Part shown: piece after piece, positions 32,520-41,110 of the stretch
Layout: every line of letters begins with the position of its first letter
How positions within the stretch are numbered: position 1 is the stretch's first letter
DNA from: Streptomyces caniferus
Lineage (GTDB): Bacteria; Actinomycetota; Actinomycetes; Streptomycetales; Streptomycetaceae
Length of the DNA: 64,000 nt
NCBI RefSeq assembly: GCF_009811555.1
Contig: NZ_BLIN01000005.1
Coordinates: forward strand, 2,675,501-2,739,500
Reading direction: 5' to 3'
The notes under the pieces: model-generated
Databases searched by the model: none
Told to the model about the DNA's origin: nothing
What the model saw: only the letters and a program-made list of their open reading frames with translations
Made by a program: the position numbers and the translations under genes

Positions 32520-32837
32520 ATGGCCATCCCGAAGAAGGACTCACGCCCCCTCACGGTCGACGGCGTCGCCTACCGATGGTCCATCCGCCGCAAGCCCACC
32601 TACGCCCAGGGCACCTGCCGAGGCACCTTGAGCATCGCGGCCCAACTCGCCCACGCCCCGGGCTCGGTCGCCGTACTGCGCACGCCCCATCCCCACCCGG
32701 CCAACTGGCTGGGCGCCCCTGCCCCCACCGTCCGCCCCGCCGCAGTGGCCCACGCCATCCGCTCCGCACTCCACCGGGGGTGGCAGCCGAACGAGCCGGG
32801 TCGCCCGTTCCTCCTCGACCTGCCGCCCACCGCCTGA
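32520..32837 (+). CDS. Small conserved-type hypothetical protein
   Basis: The 105-residue protein has a strong AGGAGG ribosome site 5 nt before its ATG and clean Streptomyces codon use, so it is very likely real. It opens with MAIPKKDSRPLTVDGVAYRW, followed by basic residues, then a beta-rich centre. Near the C-terminus RPAAVAHAIRSALHRGWQPN forms an amphipathic helix. The small-domain shape is similar to widespread actinobacterial hypotheticals of about 100 residues. It is divergent from the DoxX gene, 263 bp away. No function can be assigned. Confidence 0.75.
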   Translation: MAIPKKDSRPLTVDGVAYRWSIRRKPTYAQGTCRGTLSIAAQLAHAPGSVAVLRTPHPHPANWLGAPAPTVRPAAVAHAIRSALHRGWQPNEPGRPFLLDLPPTA

Positions 32838-33194
32838 TCGAGCGGACGACCGCCTCACACCAGCCGGACTCCGCACACGACGGTGCGCCGAATCAGCATC
32901 CCGATCCACCGCGCGACGGCTCGTACGAGCGAGCCCCCTCCGGAGGGCTGTGCTCGATGAGTGCGACGGCCGGACAGGGGTGCTGGCGTACGCCCCCGTC
33001 CGGCATCGCCGATGTCAGCTGTGGATGTCAGAAACCTTCTTGGTCCGTAGCTCTGGAGAGATCCACCCTCGGAGGTCATACGGGCTGCCGACGGGGCCGT
33101 TGAGGCCAGTGCCGGGCACTGACGGTTGGCCATCCGAGCTCACCGGCGGCTTCGATGAGCCCTGAACATGCCGATTCGCGGTCGGTTCGGGGTT
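32838..33194. other. Gene-free interval
   Basis: No gene is supported on either strand. The sequence is somewhat lower in GC than its surroundings and may hold decayed coding material. The interval ends at the 3' end of the secreted-protein gene. Confidence 0.35.
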
Positions 33195-34583
33195 TCAGTT
33201 CACGGTGAAGTAGTAGTCATTGGGCGCCAGTTGGATGCCGGAGCGGGTTGTCGCGTAGACCGTGAGGTCACACCAGCCGTCCGAGGCCGGGGTCCAGTCG
33301 ATGCTCGCGGCGTGGTGGGCGTCCGCGGGAACCGTGACCTCCGGGTCACCGTTGTTGAAGGTGTACGTGTAGCTCACGACATCCTTCACCTTCGGCGTGA
33401 ACGTGAACGTGCCCGGGACGCCGGCGCCACCGCCCGAACCGTTCTCCGGGTAGGCCTCCGAAGCGACGGTGGACGTGGTGTCGTAGCTGATGCTCCATCG
33501 AGCCGCGTCGCTGCCCCAGCCGTTCGCGCTCTTGCTGGTCACCTGAAGGTCCCCGCCGTAGATACCGTCCAGCGCGAGATCCACGGTCGCCGTGCCGTCC
33601 GTCCCGGCCGCGACCTCGAAGGTCCTCTCGTCCTGAACTCCGCTGGTCCGCACGGAGTAGCTGACGACCGGGCTCTTCGCCTGGAGTTCGGGGTCGGGAC
33701 GGAACGTGAACGTGGTCGGCTCGCCGAACTCGGGTTTCGGGACGGCCGGGGTGACGGTGGGCGTCGTGGAGCTGACGCGGAAGGTGTAGCTGGCGATCGG
33801 CGACCAGTTGTGGGCCCGGTCCAGGCTGCGCACCCACAGCGTCTTCGGACCGGAGCCGTCCGGCGGGACGAGCCTGAGCGTGGCCGAACCGCCGAGCGCG
33901 TCGGCGCGCTTGAAGTACTTCGTGTCGGAGTACCGGTCGACGGGCTGCGGAATGCCGTGGTCACCGATGCTCGTGCCGATGACCGGCATTTCCTGCTGCC
34001 AGGAGAACTCGAACCCCTCGACATCCTCGACACCGCCCGCGCCCAGTGTGAACTCGACCGGCTCGCCCCCCTTGTTCCACACGTCCGGAAGGTAGTTCGG
34101 CGAGGTGACGGTGGGCGCTTCGGCCGGGGCCGTCTTGTCGGTCGCGACATAGCAGGGGGCCGACCAGTCCGAGGCCGCGCCCCCGACCACCGTCTGCGCC
34201 TGCCACGCGTAGGTCTGCCCATCGGCGAGCGCACCGGCGGGCAGGGTGGCGGGGGCCTCGAAGCCAGGCTGGAGACGGTCACGGGTGACCGTCGTGATCC
34301 GCGTCGGATCGGTGACCGGCCAGGCCTGGTACCGGACGCCGACCCGGGGGTTGCCGGTGGTGTCGGTGATCCCGGGGATGCCCTCGACGACGAGGCCGTC
34401 GTGGGTCGACTGGTACGAGGGCCGGTCCGCATCGGTCGAGCAGTGCCGGTATCCGTTGAACAGCTGAGTCGGAGCGGTAGGCCTCCCGTCAGCCGCGCTC
34501 GCGGGCGACGTCGCGGCGGCCAGTGCCAGGCCGAGGGCTCCCAGAGAAGCGAGGACTGCACGGGGTCTCGCGCCGAAGGACAT
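33195..34583 (-). CDS. Secreted multi-domain beta-sandwich (Ig/FN3-like) protein
   Basis: The 462-residue product has a classical signal peptide (PRAVLASLGALGLALAAATS, cleavage after ASAA). The rest consists of repeated beta-sandwich modules of about 90-100 residues. Repeating cues are YAWQAQTVVGGAASDWSAPC, TLWVRSLDRAHNWSPIASYT and the later KSANGWGSDAARWSISYDTT, each a typical W/Y-rich late strand of bacterial Ig or FN3-like domains. The single pairs of Cys suit extracellular disulphides. GGGAGGGATC precedes the ATG. No catalytic domain or cell-wall anchor is visible, so it is probably a secreted binding or structural protein. It is the last intact gene left of the integrated element. Confidence 0.78.
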   Translation of the reverse strand: MSFGARPRAVLASLGALGLALAAATSPASAADGRPTAPTQLFNGYRHCSTDADRPSYQSTHDGLVVEGIPGITDTTGNPRVGVRYQAWPVTDPTRITTVTRDRLQPGFEAPATLPAGALADGQTYAWQAQTVVGGAASDWSAPCYVATDKTAPAEAPTVTSPNYLPDVWNKGGEPVEFTLGAGGVEDVEGFEFSWQQEMPVIGTSIGDHGIPQPVDRYSDTKYFKRADALGGSATLRLVPPDGSGPKTLWVRSLDRAHNWSPIASYTFRVSSTTPTVTPAVPKPEFGEPTTFTFRPDPELQAKSPVVSYSVRTSGVQDERTFEVAAGTDGTATVDLALDGIYGGDLQVTSKSANGWGSDAARWSISYDTTSTVASEAYPENGSGGGAGVPGTFTFTPKVKDVVSYTYTFNNGDPEVTVPADAHHAASIDWTPASDGWCDLTVYATTRSGIQLAPNDYYFTVN

Positions 34584-34789
34584 GGTCAACTGATCCCTCC
34601 CGTTTGGCGCCCGCACTCAGCGCACTGATGCGCACTGACGTACGAGCAGCGAAGGGATCGTACTGGGGTGCCGCAGACCGACGCATGAGGATTAAGAACT
34701 GCCGAGCGGGCGACGGCACGGCCCCTGGTCGGCCGGACAGGGGGCCGTGCCGTCGGTACGGCTTCTTGCTGATCGCGCCACCCACACGT

Positions 34790-34912
34790 CGCGCTGCGGC
34801 GAGACGACCGAAGCTCTCGGGGCACAGCCAGATCGCCGTCACCATGAACACCTGGACGCACATCGTGCAGGACACACGGCGGAAGGCGCTGAGCCACGCG
34901 GCAAGCAGTAAG
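34790..34912 (+). pseudogene. C-terminal fragment of a tyrosine integrase (earlier integration)
   Basis: A stretch of about 35 codons reads KLSGHSQIAVTMNTWTHIV then QDTRRKALSHA. It is recognisable as the last catalytic motif and tyrosine region of a pSAM2-type tyrosine recombinase, in which G-H-S-x(10)-Y normally occurs. Here the tyrosine position reads W (NTWTH for NTYTH), so it would be inactive. It lies about 115 bp left of the attL repeat and in the same orientation as the element's own integrase fragment beside attR. It is therefore probably the remains of another element that used the same tRNA site. The rest of that gene is missing. Confidence 0.6.
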
Positions 34913-34989
34913 CCACATGGACCGGCTTCCGCAGCAACGCCCTTCCGCAAGCCGACCTGCGCCATTGATATCAATTCCGGATGCAAAAC

Positions 34990-35020
34990 ACCCCCTGCCA
35001 TGATCAACAGGGGGTCTTTC
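34990..35020 (+). terminator. Hairpin terminator left of attL
   Basis: ACCCCCTG pairs with CAGGGGGT around a 10-nt loop and is followed by CTTTC. It sits where an integrase terminator lies relative to the att site, in keeping with the integrase remnant just upstream. Confidence 0.75.
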
Positions 35021-35026
35021 GACTGG

Positions 35027-35068
35027 TGGGCACAGCAGGATTTGAACCTGCGACATCTGCTTTGTAAG
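35027..35068. repeat. attL: 42-bp copy of the tRNA-Val 3' half
   Basis: This sequence is identical over 42 bp to 49711-49752, which spans the 3' end to the anticodon loop of the tRNA-Val gene. Identity stops abruptly on both sides. It marks the left boundary of the integrated element. Confidence 0.93.
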
Positions 35069-35491
35069 CGTGGTGGTGGCCTCCGCAGTAGATCTGCTGG
35101 TCGGTGGGCGGGCGGCCGGGCCCGGCTTCTCCATAGCTGCGGGGACCGGTAAGCACCCTCGTTGACCGTGGCTGCCCCTCCGTTGTGGCACGCATCTGGC
35201 ACGCCGTGATTTGCGGCCCGCCCGGACCTCAGCCGACGACAGTCAGCCACGATGGCGGGTACGTCAACCGACCAGGCGCGCGTATACCTCGCTGCCCCCC
35301 GGCATCCGCCACGCTGCCAGCGCCGCCCACCAGAGCAGGCCACGACGGCCGGCGCATGCGGACGGTGCCTGAGCCCTCAGCTTGGGGCTTCTGCTGCGAG
35401 TTCTCCCTCGCGGCACCTGAGCTCTACAAGTAGGGTGATTAGCGCGCTGACATCGCCTATGCTGACGATCGGTCAGGCAGGAGGGACGGCG
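35069..35491. other. Gene-free interval inside the left end of the element
   Basis: No gene is supported. The last 60 bp contain the ribosome site of the membrane-protein gene, and the promoter must lie nearby, but no clear -35/-10 pair was seen. Confidence 0.35.
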
Positions 35492-35971
35492 ATGCCGGGG
35501 GAAAGCGGGCAAAGAGTCAGTGTCGAACGGAACGAGTTCGCACTGGAGCGCTACCGATACATTCTGCAGCAGATCCACGCAGTCAACGAGAATGCTTACC
35601 GCTTCCTCGCTATTTACCAGACGCTCGCCACCACGCTAGTTGGCGCGGCCTTGACCCTCTTTGTTGGGTACCGCAAATGGGAGGTGACGCCAGCAACCGC
35701 AAGGGGCGGGGTTATCGGGATCTTGATCCTTGTCACAATGGCCGCCGCATTCACTGTCATGCTGATTGTGGTGGGTGCCGTCGCCTGGCTCGACTACCGC
35801 AACGAAGAGTGCGACGTCACCGATGAGATGGTCGGACCAGGCTTCCGAAAGCGTCCACGGCCGGGCAACCTCTTGCGCTGGTACGAAACTTACGTGCTGC
35901 TGTTCATTATCGTCTCGATGATCACCATGTGGATACTCGCCGAGTCGTTCATTCTGCCGGCAATGAGGTGA
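35492..35971 (+). CDS. Small multi-pass membrane protein (element cargo)
   Basis: The 159-residue protein has an N-terminal amphipathic helix (ERNEFALERYRYILQQIHAV), then a hydrophobic hairpin (YQTLATTLVGAALTLFVGY and GVIGILILVTMAAAFTVMLI), a charged loop (DYRNEECDVTDEM), and a C-terminal helix (YVLLFIIVSMITMWILAESF). It therefore has three or four membrane segments. GGAGGGAC precedes the ATG. The helix-plus-hairpin layout resembles small membrane proteins of the RipA or SLATT kind, some of which act as effectors in defence loci, but I cannot place it confidently. Without the IS that follows, its stop would lie about 190 bp before the HD/Hsp90 ATPase gene on the same strand. Confidence 0.72.
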   Translation: MPGESGQRVSVERNEFALERYRYILQQIHAVNENAYRFLAIYQTLATTLVGAALTLFVGYRKWEVTPATARGGVIGILILVTMAAAFTVMLIVVGAVAWLDYRNEECDVTDEMVGPGFRKRPRPGNLLRWYETYVLLFIIVSMITMWILAESFILPAMR

Positions 35972-36074
35972 CTGCTCCCAGCGGCCTTCCTGACTTCGTC
36001 AGGACATCTTCGCACAGAGCGGTTAGGCGCAGCCTGTCGAACGATACATCGCCAACCTTCTAGACTACTTACGC

Positions 36075-36946
36075 TAAGGGCTGTCCCATAATTGATCTAT
36101 GACGTGCTGGGTGGCTTGCTCGTTTGTTCGTCAGCCGGCGAGGGTGAGGTTGTGCAGGCGGGCGATGCCGAGCATTGCGTGGTGGACGCCGTTGCCTTTG
36201 AGGCGGCAGTCGCGGAGGATCTTCCAGCTCTTCATGCGGGCGAAGGTGTGCTCGACGCGGGCGCGGACCTTGCGGTGGGAGGTGTTGTGCTCTTCTTTCC
36301 AGGCCGGGAGTTCGGTCTGGACGCGTTCGCGGCGGTGCGGGATGACCAGGCCGGTGCCCCGGTAGCCGCCGTCTGCGATCACCGTGGTCTTGCCGACGGC
36401 GTCCCTGGCGCCGGACAGCTCCCACGCTTTGCAGTCGTTGCGGTTGCCGGGCAGCGGCCGGCCGACAGTAACGACCAGCCGGGTGTCGGCATCGATGACG
36501 ACCTGGTGGTTGGTGGAGTACCGCTAGTTCTTCGACTGCTCGGCGACCGTGTGGTCACGGGTGGGAACCAGAGTGCCGTCCACGATCAGCACGGTGTCCT
36601 TGCGGAACCGCTTGCGCGTCTGGAGCGCAAGCGAGGGCGCGAGGTGGTCGATGATGCGGTCAGCGGCCGACTTCGCCACTCCACACAGCGGGGCGAGTTG
36701 GCGCAGCGTCAGGTTCGTCCGCCAGTACGCGGCGACCAACAGCACCCGGTCCTCCAGCGACAGACTCCAGGGCCGGCCCTTGCGGACCGGGTCCACGCCC
36801 TCTCGCCGCAGCGCCGTGATCAGCTTGCCGAACTGCCGCGGGCTCAGCCCGGTGAACGGGGCTATCCAGGACGGCTCCGAGGACGTGATCACACCAGCCA
36901 CGGCGAGATCATCTCACCTACGACCAGCAGTTGCGGGACAGCCCTT
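36075..36946 (-). mobile_element. IS5-family insertion sequence, 872 bp, transposase inactivated
   Basis: Inverted ends TAAGGGCTGTCCC(A/G)(T/C)AA are found at 36075 and, in complement, up to 36946. Between them a single minus-strand DDE transposase frame fills the element. No direct target duplication is evident; the flanks read ACGC and GTCG. The IS sits between the small membrane protein gene and the HD/Hsp90 ATPase gene. Confidence 0.88.
36131..36901 (-). pseudogene. IS5-type DDE transposase with an in-frame amber codon
   Basis: The 256-codon frame runs uninterrupted except for one TAG (complement of 36524-36526) at codon 126. There EQSKN-stop-RYSTNHQVV would normally read EQSKNYRYSTNHQVV, so a single TAC-to-TAG change explains it. 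All three catalytic acids remain: Asp in VLIVDGTLVPT, Asp in TVIADGGYRG and Glu in RARVEHTFARMK. The N-terminal part holds the DUF4096-like helix-turn-helix (LTLRQLAPLCGVAKSAADRI). The copy is recent in appearance but should not make full-length protein, unless the amber is suppressed or the copy is complemented by another one. Confidence 0.88.
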
Positions 36947-37036
36947 AGTCGGCGTTGGTAAAGACATTGGCTGGCATCAAGGAAACTTTCTCGTTCTGGT
37001 AGCACGGCGCTAGCGTAACGCTGCACACTGATATAC

Positions 37037-39724
37037 ATGCACATCGACGGCCGAACTGCGGCAGGGCTCTGGAAGCGAGCGTTCTCTCCTGACAGCTTCA
37101 CAGAATCAGCGACTGAACGGGATAGATTCAGCTCGGCGCTTCACGATATGCGTACCCGTGGGGCACATTTGGCAGTTGAGATATCCGCCGACATGCCCGA
37201 TTTTACGCAGCATGATGTCACGCACATGGATTCCCTGTGGGAATTGGCTGACTTGGTTGCTGGCCCCCACACAACCCTAAATCCCGCCGAGGCTTTTGTC
37301 TTCGGCGGTGCTGTTATTGTGCATGACTTGGCAATGAGCCGCGCTGCTCATAGTTTGCTCGGTGGCGTTAGAAGTCGCGCCGACTGGCCCGATGCGCTTG
37401 CCTCGGAACTGCGATTTCAGCTACGCCGATCCCCGCATCCGTCCGAACTGGCAATGCCTCCGGAGGAAATTGCCGCCAGGGCGGAGAAGATTCTCTTTCG
37501 TCGAGCCCACGCCGAGTTGGCCGAGTCACTGCCGCTGACTTCATGGAAATCTCTGAGCGGTGACACCATGTATCTGATTTCTGATCCAGAAATCAGAATC
37601 GCTTACGGACGACTGATTGGCGAAATCGCTGCCAGTCATCACTGGAACTATGAAAAGGTAACCGAGCGGCTCTCCGCACCGGTAGGCGCGCCAGGGTTTG
37701 CCCCAGTCAGCTGGAAGGTCGACAGCCTGTATCTTGCTTGCCTCCTGAGAACAGCAGACGCTTCACATCTAGACGCCACACGCTCCCCAGACATTCTTGC
37801 CGCAGTACGCGAGATTTCTTCAGATTCGAGAGATCATTGGATCTTTCAAAGCAGACTACAGCGCCCTTACTTGCAGAATGAGAAATTGTGCTTTACGGCT
37901 CCAGCCGGTTTCAGCCGTGAAGAGATGAGTGCATGGTGGCTAGCTTATGACACGCTCAAGATGGTAGATGGAGAGCTTAAGAGCGCCGATACCTTACTGC
38001 TGGCCTCAGGACGTACACCATTCCAGGTGCGCGGCGTGGCAAACGTTCAGTCACCTTCTGCCTTCAGCTCGATAGCAGGTTGCCATGATTGGGAGCCGAT
38101 TGAGGCACGGGTTAAGGTTGGCGACGTTGCGAACCTGGTACGCCGACTGGGTGGAAAAGAACTGTACGGACAGGACTGGACCATCGGACTGAGGGAGATC
38201 CTCACAAACGCCTGTGACGCAGTGAAGGCAAGAGAGGCCCTTGCAGAATACAGGGGCGGACGGCGTGTGGTGGGAAGAGTCACCATTTCTGTAGAGGTCA
38301 CGGAAGATCAGGTCTGGCTATCCTGTCATGACAATGGAATTGGCATGACCTCTGGTGTGATGGGGCACCAGCTGCTCGACTTTGGTTGTTCCTCATGGCT
38401 CTCTCCGGATACGGCAAAATCCACCCCGGGGCTTATCGCGAGCAAGTTCGAGCCCACCGGAAAGTTCGGCATTGGGTTTTTCTCAGTCTTCATGCTGGGT
38501 GAGCGTGTTCAGGTCATTTCTCGCTCTCTTTCCGAGGGCCCATCGGAGACGTGGATTCTAGAATTTAGCTCTGGAGTGAATAAGCGCCCCACGCTGAGAA
38601 AAGCCGCTCAGAGTGAGCAACTTGACGAACCGGGAACCAGCGTTAGAGTGGCTCTAGACGCATCCATATACGCACAGTCCGAGAACTCGGTGGTATTCCG
38701 CTTCAAGACGCATGGATCTGCATTCACAACCGAGGGATTTGCGTCTATCTCGGATATCATTGCGTATGCCATGCCAGCCGCAGAGTGTGATTTGTGGGTT
38801 GAAGAGGCGGGCGTACCTGCAGAGGCCAGTCCAGTAATCGCAAAGAACGACTGGGTCACTGTAGATGGGTACCGCTTCCTATGCAGGGTGTTGGGCATAC
38901 CGGAAAAAGCACTCACCGATAAGGACGCTGACCCATATTCTACCCTTCGCGACTTTGCTGAGCAGCATAAAGACGATCTGTCTGTCATACGAGATTCTTC
39001 AGGGCTGCCAGCGGGAAGACTATGCATGGTCCCTGAGTCGACGAGGAGCGGGTTTTATTCTGCTCGCGACTCGTCATTTGTGACCGCTGGGCCGGCCAGG
39101 ACGAGTACTCGGGTTTACGCTGCGGCCGGAATTGCCATTGGCCGCCCAAGTAGAGCTGCGCGGGATAGTGCAATTCCTATCCTTGAGCCTGCCGAAATGG
39201 CGAAATGGGCAACGCGTGAAGCAGTCCGCCTCGCTGAACGGATTGCAGCTGGAACCCTTGAGGCAGGGGATTGGTGCATCGATGCAGCCGAACAAATTCT
39301 GCAATTTGGCGGAGACGTGGGCTTCCCGTTCTGGCGTACTAGCCAAGGATGGCTGACGCAGGATCAACTAGTCAGCTGGATGAAGGGGCGAACGGTGTTG
39401 TTTGTGACGCATCCCGTCTTTGCAGATGTTCGGGTTGGTCGCACCGATATCCCGGCTTCCCTCGAAGAGGGCATTGTCGTCTACGAGTGGTCCCATCGGG
39501 ACGCGCTATGGGGTGTCAAGGACTGGCCTGCGGTGAATAATGAGTACCGTGGCTGCACGGGTGCCTTGCTGAGAGCGATTGCTGAAGCGTGGGACGTGGT
39601 GATCTCGAGGGTGGTGGAGGCGAGTGCGAAGCGGGAGCAGGAATTCGTGATTGGGCGCCACGAAGGAAATGAGATGCGAGGAGAGTGCACCGTCTTCTCT
39701 CGCAGTGACCTTGAACGTACATGA
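37037..39724 (+). CDS. HD-domain/Hsp90-type (GHKL) ATPase, putative conflict-system protein
   Basis: In this 895-residue protein, residues about 40-260 form an HD-type domain: FTQHDVTHMDSLWELADL supplies the first His and His-Asp, and VIVHDLAMS a second His-Asp. Residues about 360-520 hold a GHKL/HtpG-like ATPase: LREILTNACDAVKAR (N box, with Glu, Asn and Asp), CHDNGIGMTSG (G1) and EPTGKFGIGFFSVFMLGE (G2/lid). About 350 further residues follow. HD-CE-like domains fused to Hsp90-type ATPases are predicted by comparative genomics to be nucleotide-dependent immune or stress proteins. GC is far lower than in the flanks, AGA and ATA codons are used, and a TTA codon occurs at 37994, implying bldA-dependent translation. 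No ribosome site precedes the ATG, and an IS lies just upstream. Confidence 0.85.
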   Translation: MHIDGRTAAGLWKRAFSPDSFTESATERDRFSSALHDMRTRGAHLAVEISADMPDFTQHDVTHMDSLWELADLVAGPHTTLNPAEAFVFGGAVIVHDLAMSRAAHSLLGGVRSRADWPDALASELRFQLRRSPHPSELAMPPEEIAARAEKILFRRAHAELAESLPLTSWKSLSGDTMYLISDPEIRIAYGRLIGEIAASHHWNYEKVTERLSAPVGAPGFAPVSWKVDSLYLACLLRTADASHLDATRSPDILAAVREISSDSRDHWIFQSRLQRPYLQNEKLCFTAPAGFSREEMSAWWLAYDTLKMVDGELKSADTLLLASGRTPFQVRGVANVQSPSAFSSIAGCHDWEPIEARVKVGDVANLVRRLGGKELYGQDWTIGLREILTNACDAVKAREALAEYRGGRRVVGRVTISVEVTEDQVWLSCHDNGIGMTSGVMGHQLLDFGCSSWLSPDTAKSTPGLIASKFEPTGKFGIGFFSVFMLGERVQVISRSLSEGPSETWILEFSSGVNKRPTLRKAAQSEQLDEPGTSVRVALDASIYAQSENSVVFRFKTHGSAFTTEGFASISDIIAYAMPAAECDLWVEEAGVPAEASPVIAKNDWVTVDGYRFLCRVLGIPEKALTDKDADPYSTLRDFAEQHKDDLSVIRDSSGLPAGRLCMVPESTRSGFYSARDSSFVTAGPARTSTRVYAAAGIAIGRPSRAARDSAIPILEPAEMAKWATREAVRLAERIAAGTLEAGDWCIDAAEQILQFGGDVGFPFWRTSQGWLTQDQLVSWMKGRTVLFVTHPVFADVRVGRTDIPASLEEGIVVYEWSHRDALWGVKDWPAVNNEYRGCTGALLRAIAEAWDVVISRVVEASAKREQEFVIGRHEGNEMRGECTVFSRSDLERT

Positions 39725-40471
39725 ACCGAACAGCACAGCACGAAGAGTGAGGCACTTCCGAGGAATAGGCTGCGTGACTTCCCAAAGCTTGGGATAGGGA
39801 ACAACGGAGGTCGGCAGAACGGCTTTGGGATGGAGCTGCTTTGGCGGCGAGTGATCATGGCACCGTAAGATTGCAGCGCGTTGGGCAGTCTGTGGACCTG
39901 CCTGGAAAAGCACGACGTTGGGGCCATGCTCTTCGAGGCTCACGCCAAAGTGGCTGCCTAAAGGTGTGGAGCCGACCGCCCCGGCCACGACGTACCCCTT
40001 CTCTGGCCAGGCGGCCGATTGCTCAGCGCGCGGCACGGGCGCCGGCCGGTCTGGAGCGGGGCGGAGACAGAAGCGCAGGCCCGGCCGGGGCCGTGCCGCG
40101 CGCGGGGAGCGGAGCTAGCCGCCTTGAGTAAGTGAAGACAGGGTTCGACAGCAGTCCGATGCGTCGGAACCTGGTGCACGGTGCCCCTCGTTGCGAACCA
40201 CCGGCGGCCTGGTCGCTGGGGTCTGTTTGGCTGGTCATCAGTGGCCCTGCGGCCGGTAGCCATCGGCTGAGGTCACCGCGGTTGCTGTGATTCGCTGCTG
40301 CACAAGCACGGCAGGCTGACCATCGCCCTAGAAGTGGGCAACCTGGCGCTCGGGGAATGGAGAACGTGCGCCGTCTGTGCGCCCATGCCCTCTTGTGCAA
40401 CTCGCAGGCTCAACGCATCGTGAGTGGAAACTGCTCGGCGTTTTGACGCCTCAAGGGGAGGGCGGTGCGGT
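39725..40471. other. Gene-free interval between ATPase and unknown gene
   Basis: About 750 bp hold only short Arg/Pro/Ser-rich frames on both strands, none with a convincing start or coding bias. Base composition rises from the AT-rich ATPase gene toward chromosomal GC around 40000. It may contain decayed genes. Confidence 0.4.
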
Positions 40472-41110
40472 GTGGGCTCGGTAACTCCGTGGGCGAGTGA
40501 GACATTCGGCAGTCTGGCCGGCCAACTGGCCGAAGCCATCCCGGCCTGCCTCGTACAGGCCCACGACAGGGCCCGCCATGGCCATGAAGGCGTCAACACT
40601 CAGACGCTGGAAGCGTACGGTCACGGGCTACATGCGGTGCAGTACGAGGCACTGGCAGCTGGCTTGGCATCCTTCGAAGGCGCAACGGCTATACGGCTAC
40701 AAGGCCGCACGGTAATGGTCATCGACGACAACGTCATCTACCCAATCCGGTACGCGAAGAAAGATGTACCTGTGACCTCGGCGCGATTGCGTCGAGCCGT
40801 CGGCTTCCGCGCTGACCTGATCAGGCGCCACGGGCCCGAACCCAGGCAGCAGGCGCTTGACCTGGGCCTCGATGAACTCGATGAACCGGAAGTGCACCCC
40901 GACATCGCGCTCCTCCCACCGGAGTTCCGTTTGATCACCGTTGCGTACGCCTGCTCCATGGAGCGAGGCGTCATGCGCGTTGAATGGGGCGCTGCAGAGC
41001 TACGACGCGAGGACCGCTACCTCATCTGGCACAAACACGAACCACTGCTTCCACTCGCTGACCCTCGCGCGGCTGCTACCTGCGCCCCCCGTAATCGATC
41101 AACCCTCTGA
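40472..41110 (+). CDS. Unknown cytoplasmic protein (element cargo)
   Basis: The GTG at 40472 is 10 nt after AGGGGAGG and gives 212 residues; a GTG at 40424 would add 16. The protein starts with a helical region (ETFGSLAGQLAEAIPACLVQ) that includes HDRARHGHEG. It continues into a beta-alpha section (TVMVIDDNVIYPIRYAK), and the end (LPPEFRLITVAYACSMERG) looks like a strand-rich core followed by an acidic tail. The overall order, a helical start, a VVIDD-like strand and a late ITVAYAC strand, recalls unclassified phage- or element-borne proteins. No domain was recognised. It is transcribed alone between two long non-coding intervals. Confidence 0.6.
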   Translation: MGSVTPWASETFGSLAGQLAEAIPACLVQAHDRARHGHEGVNTQTLEAYGHGLHAVQYEALAAGLASFEGATAIRLQGRTVMVIDDNVIYPIRYAKKDVPVTSARLRRAVGFRADLIRRHGPEPRQQALDLGLDELDEPEVHPDIALLPPEFRLITVAYACSMERGVMRVEWGAAELRREDRYLIWHKHEPLLPLADPRAAATCAPRNRSTL

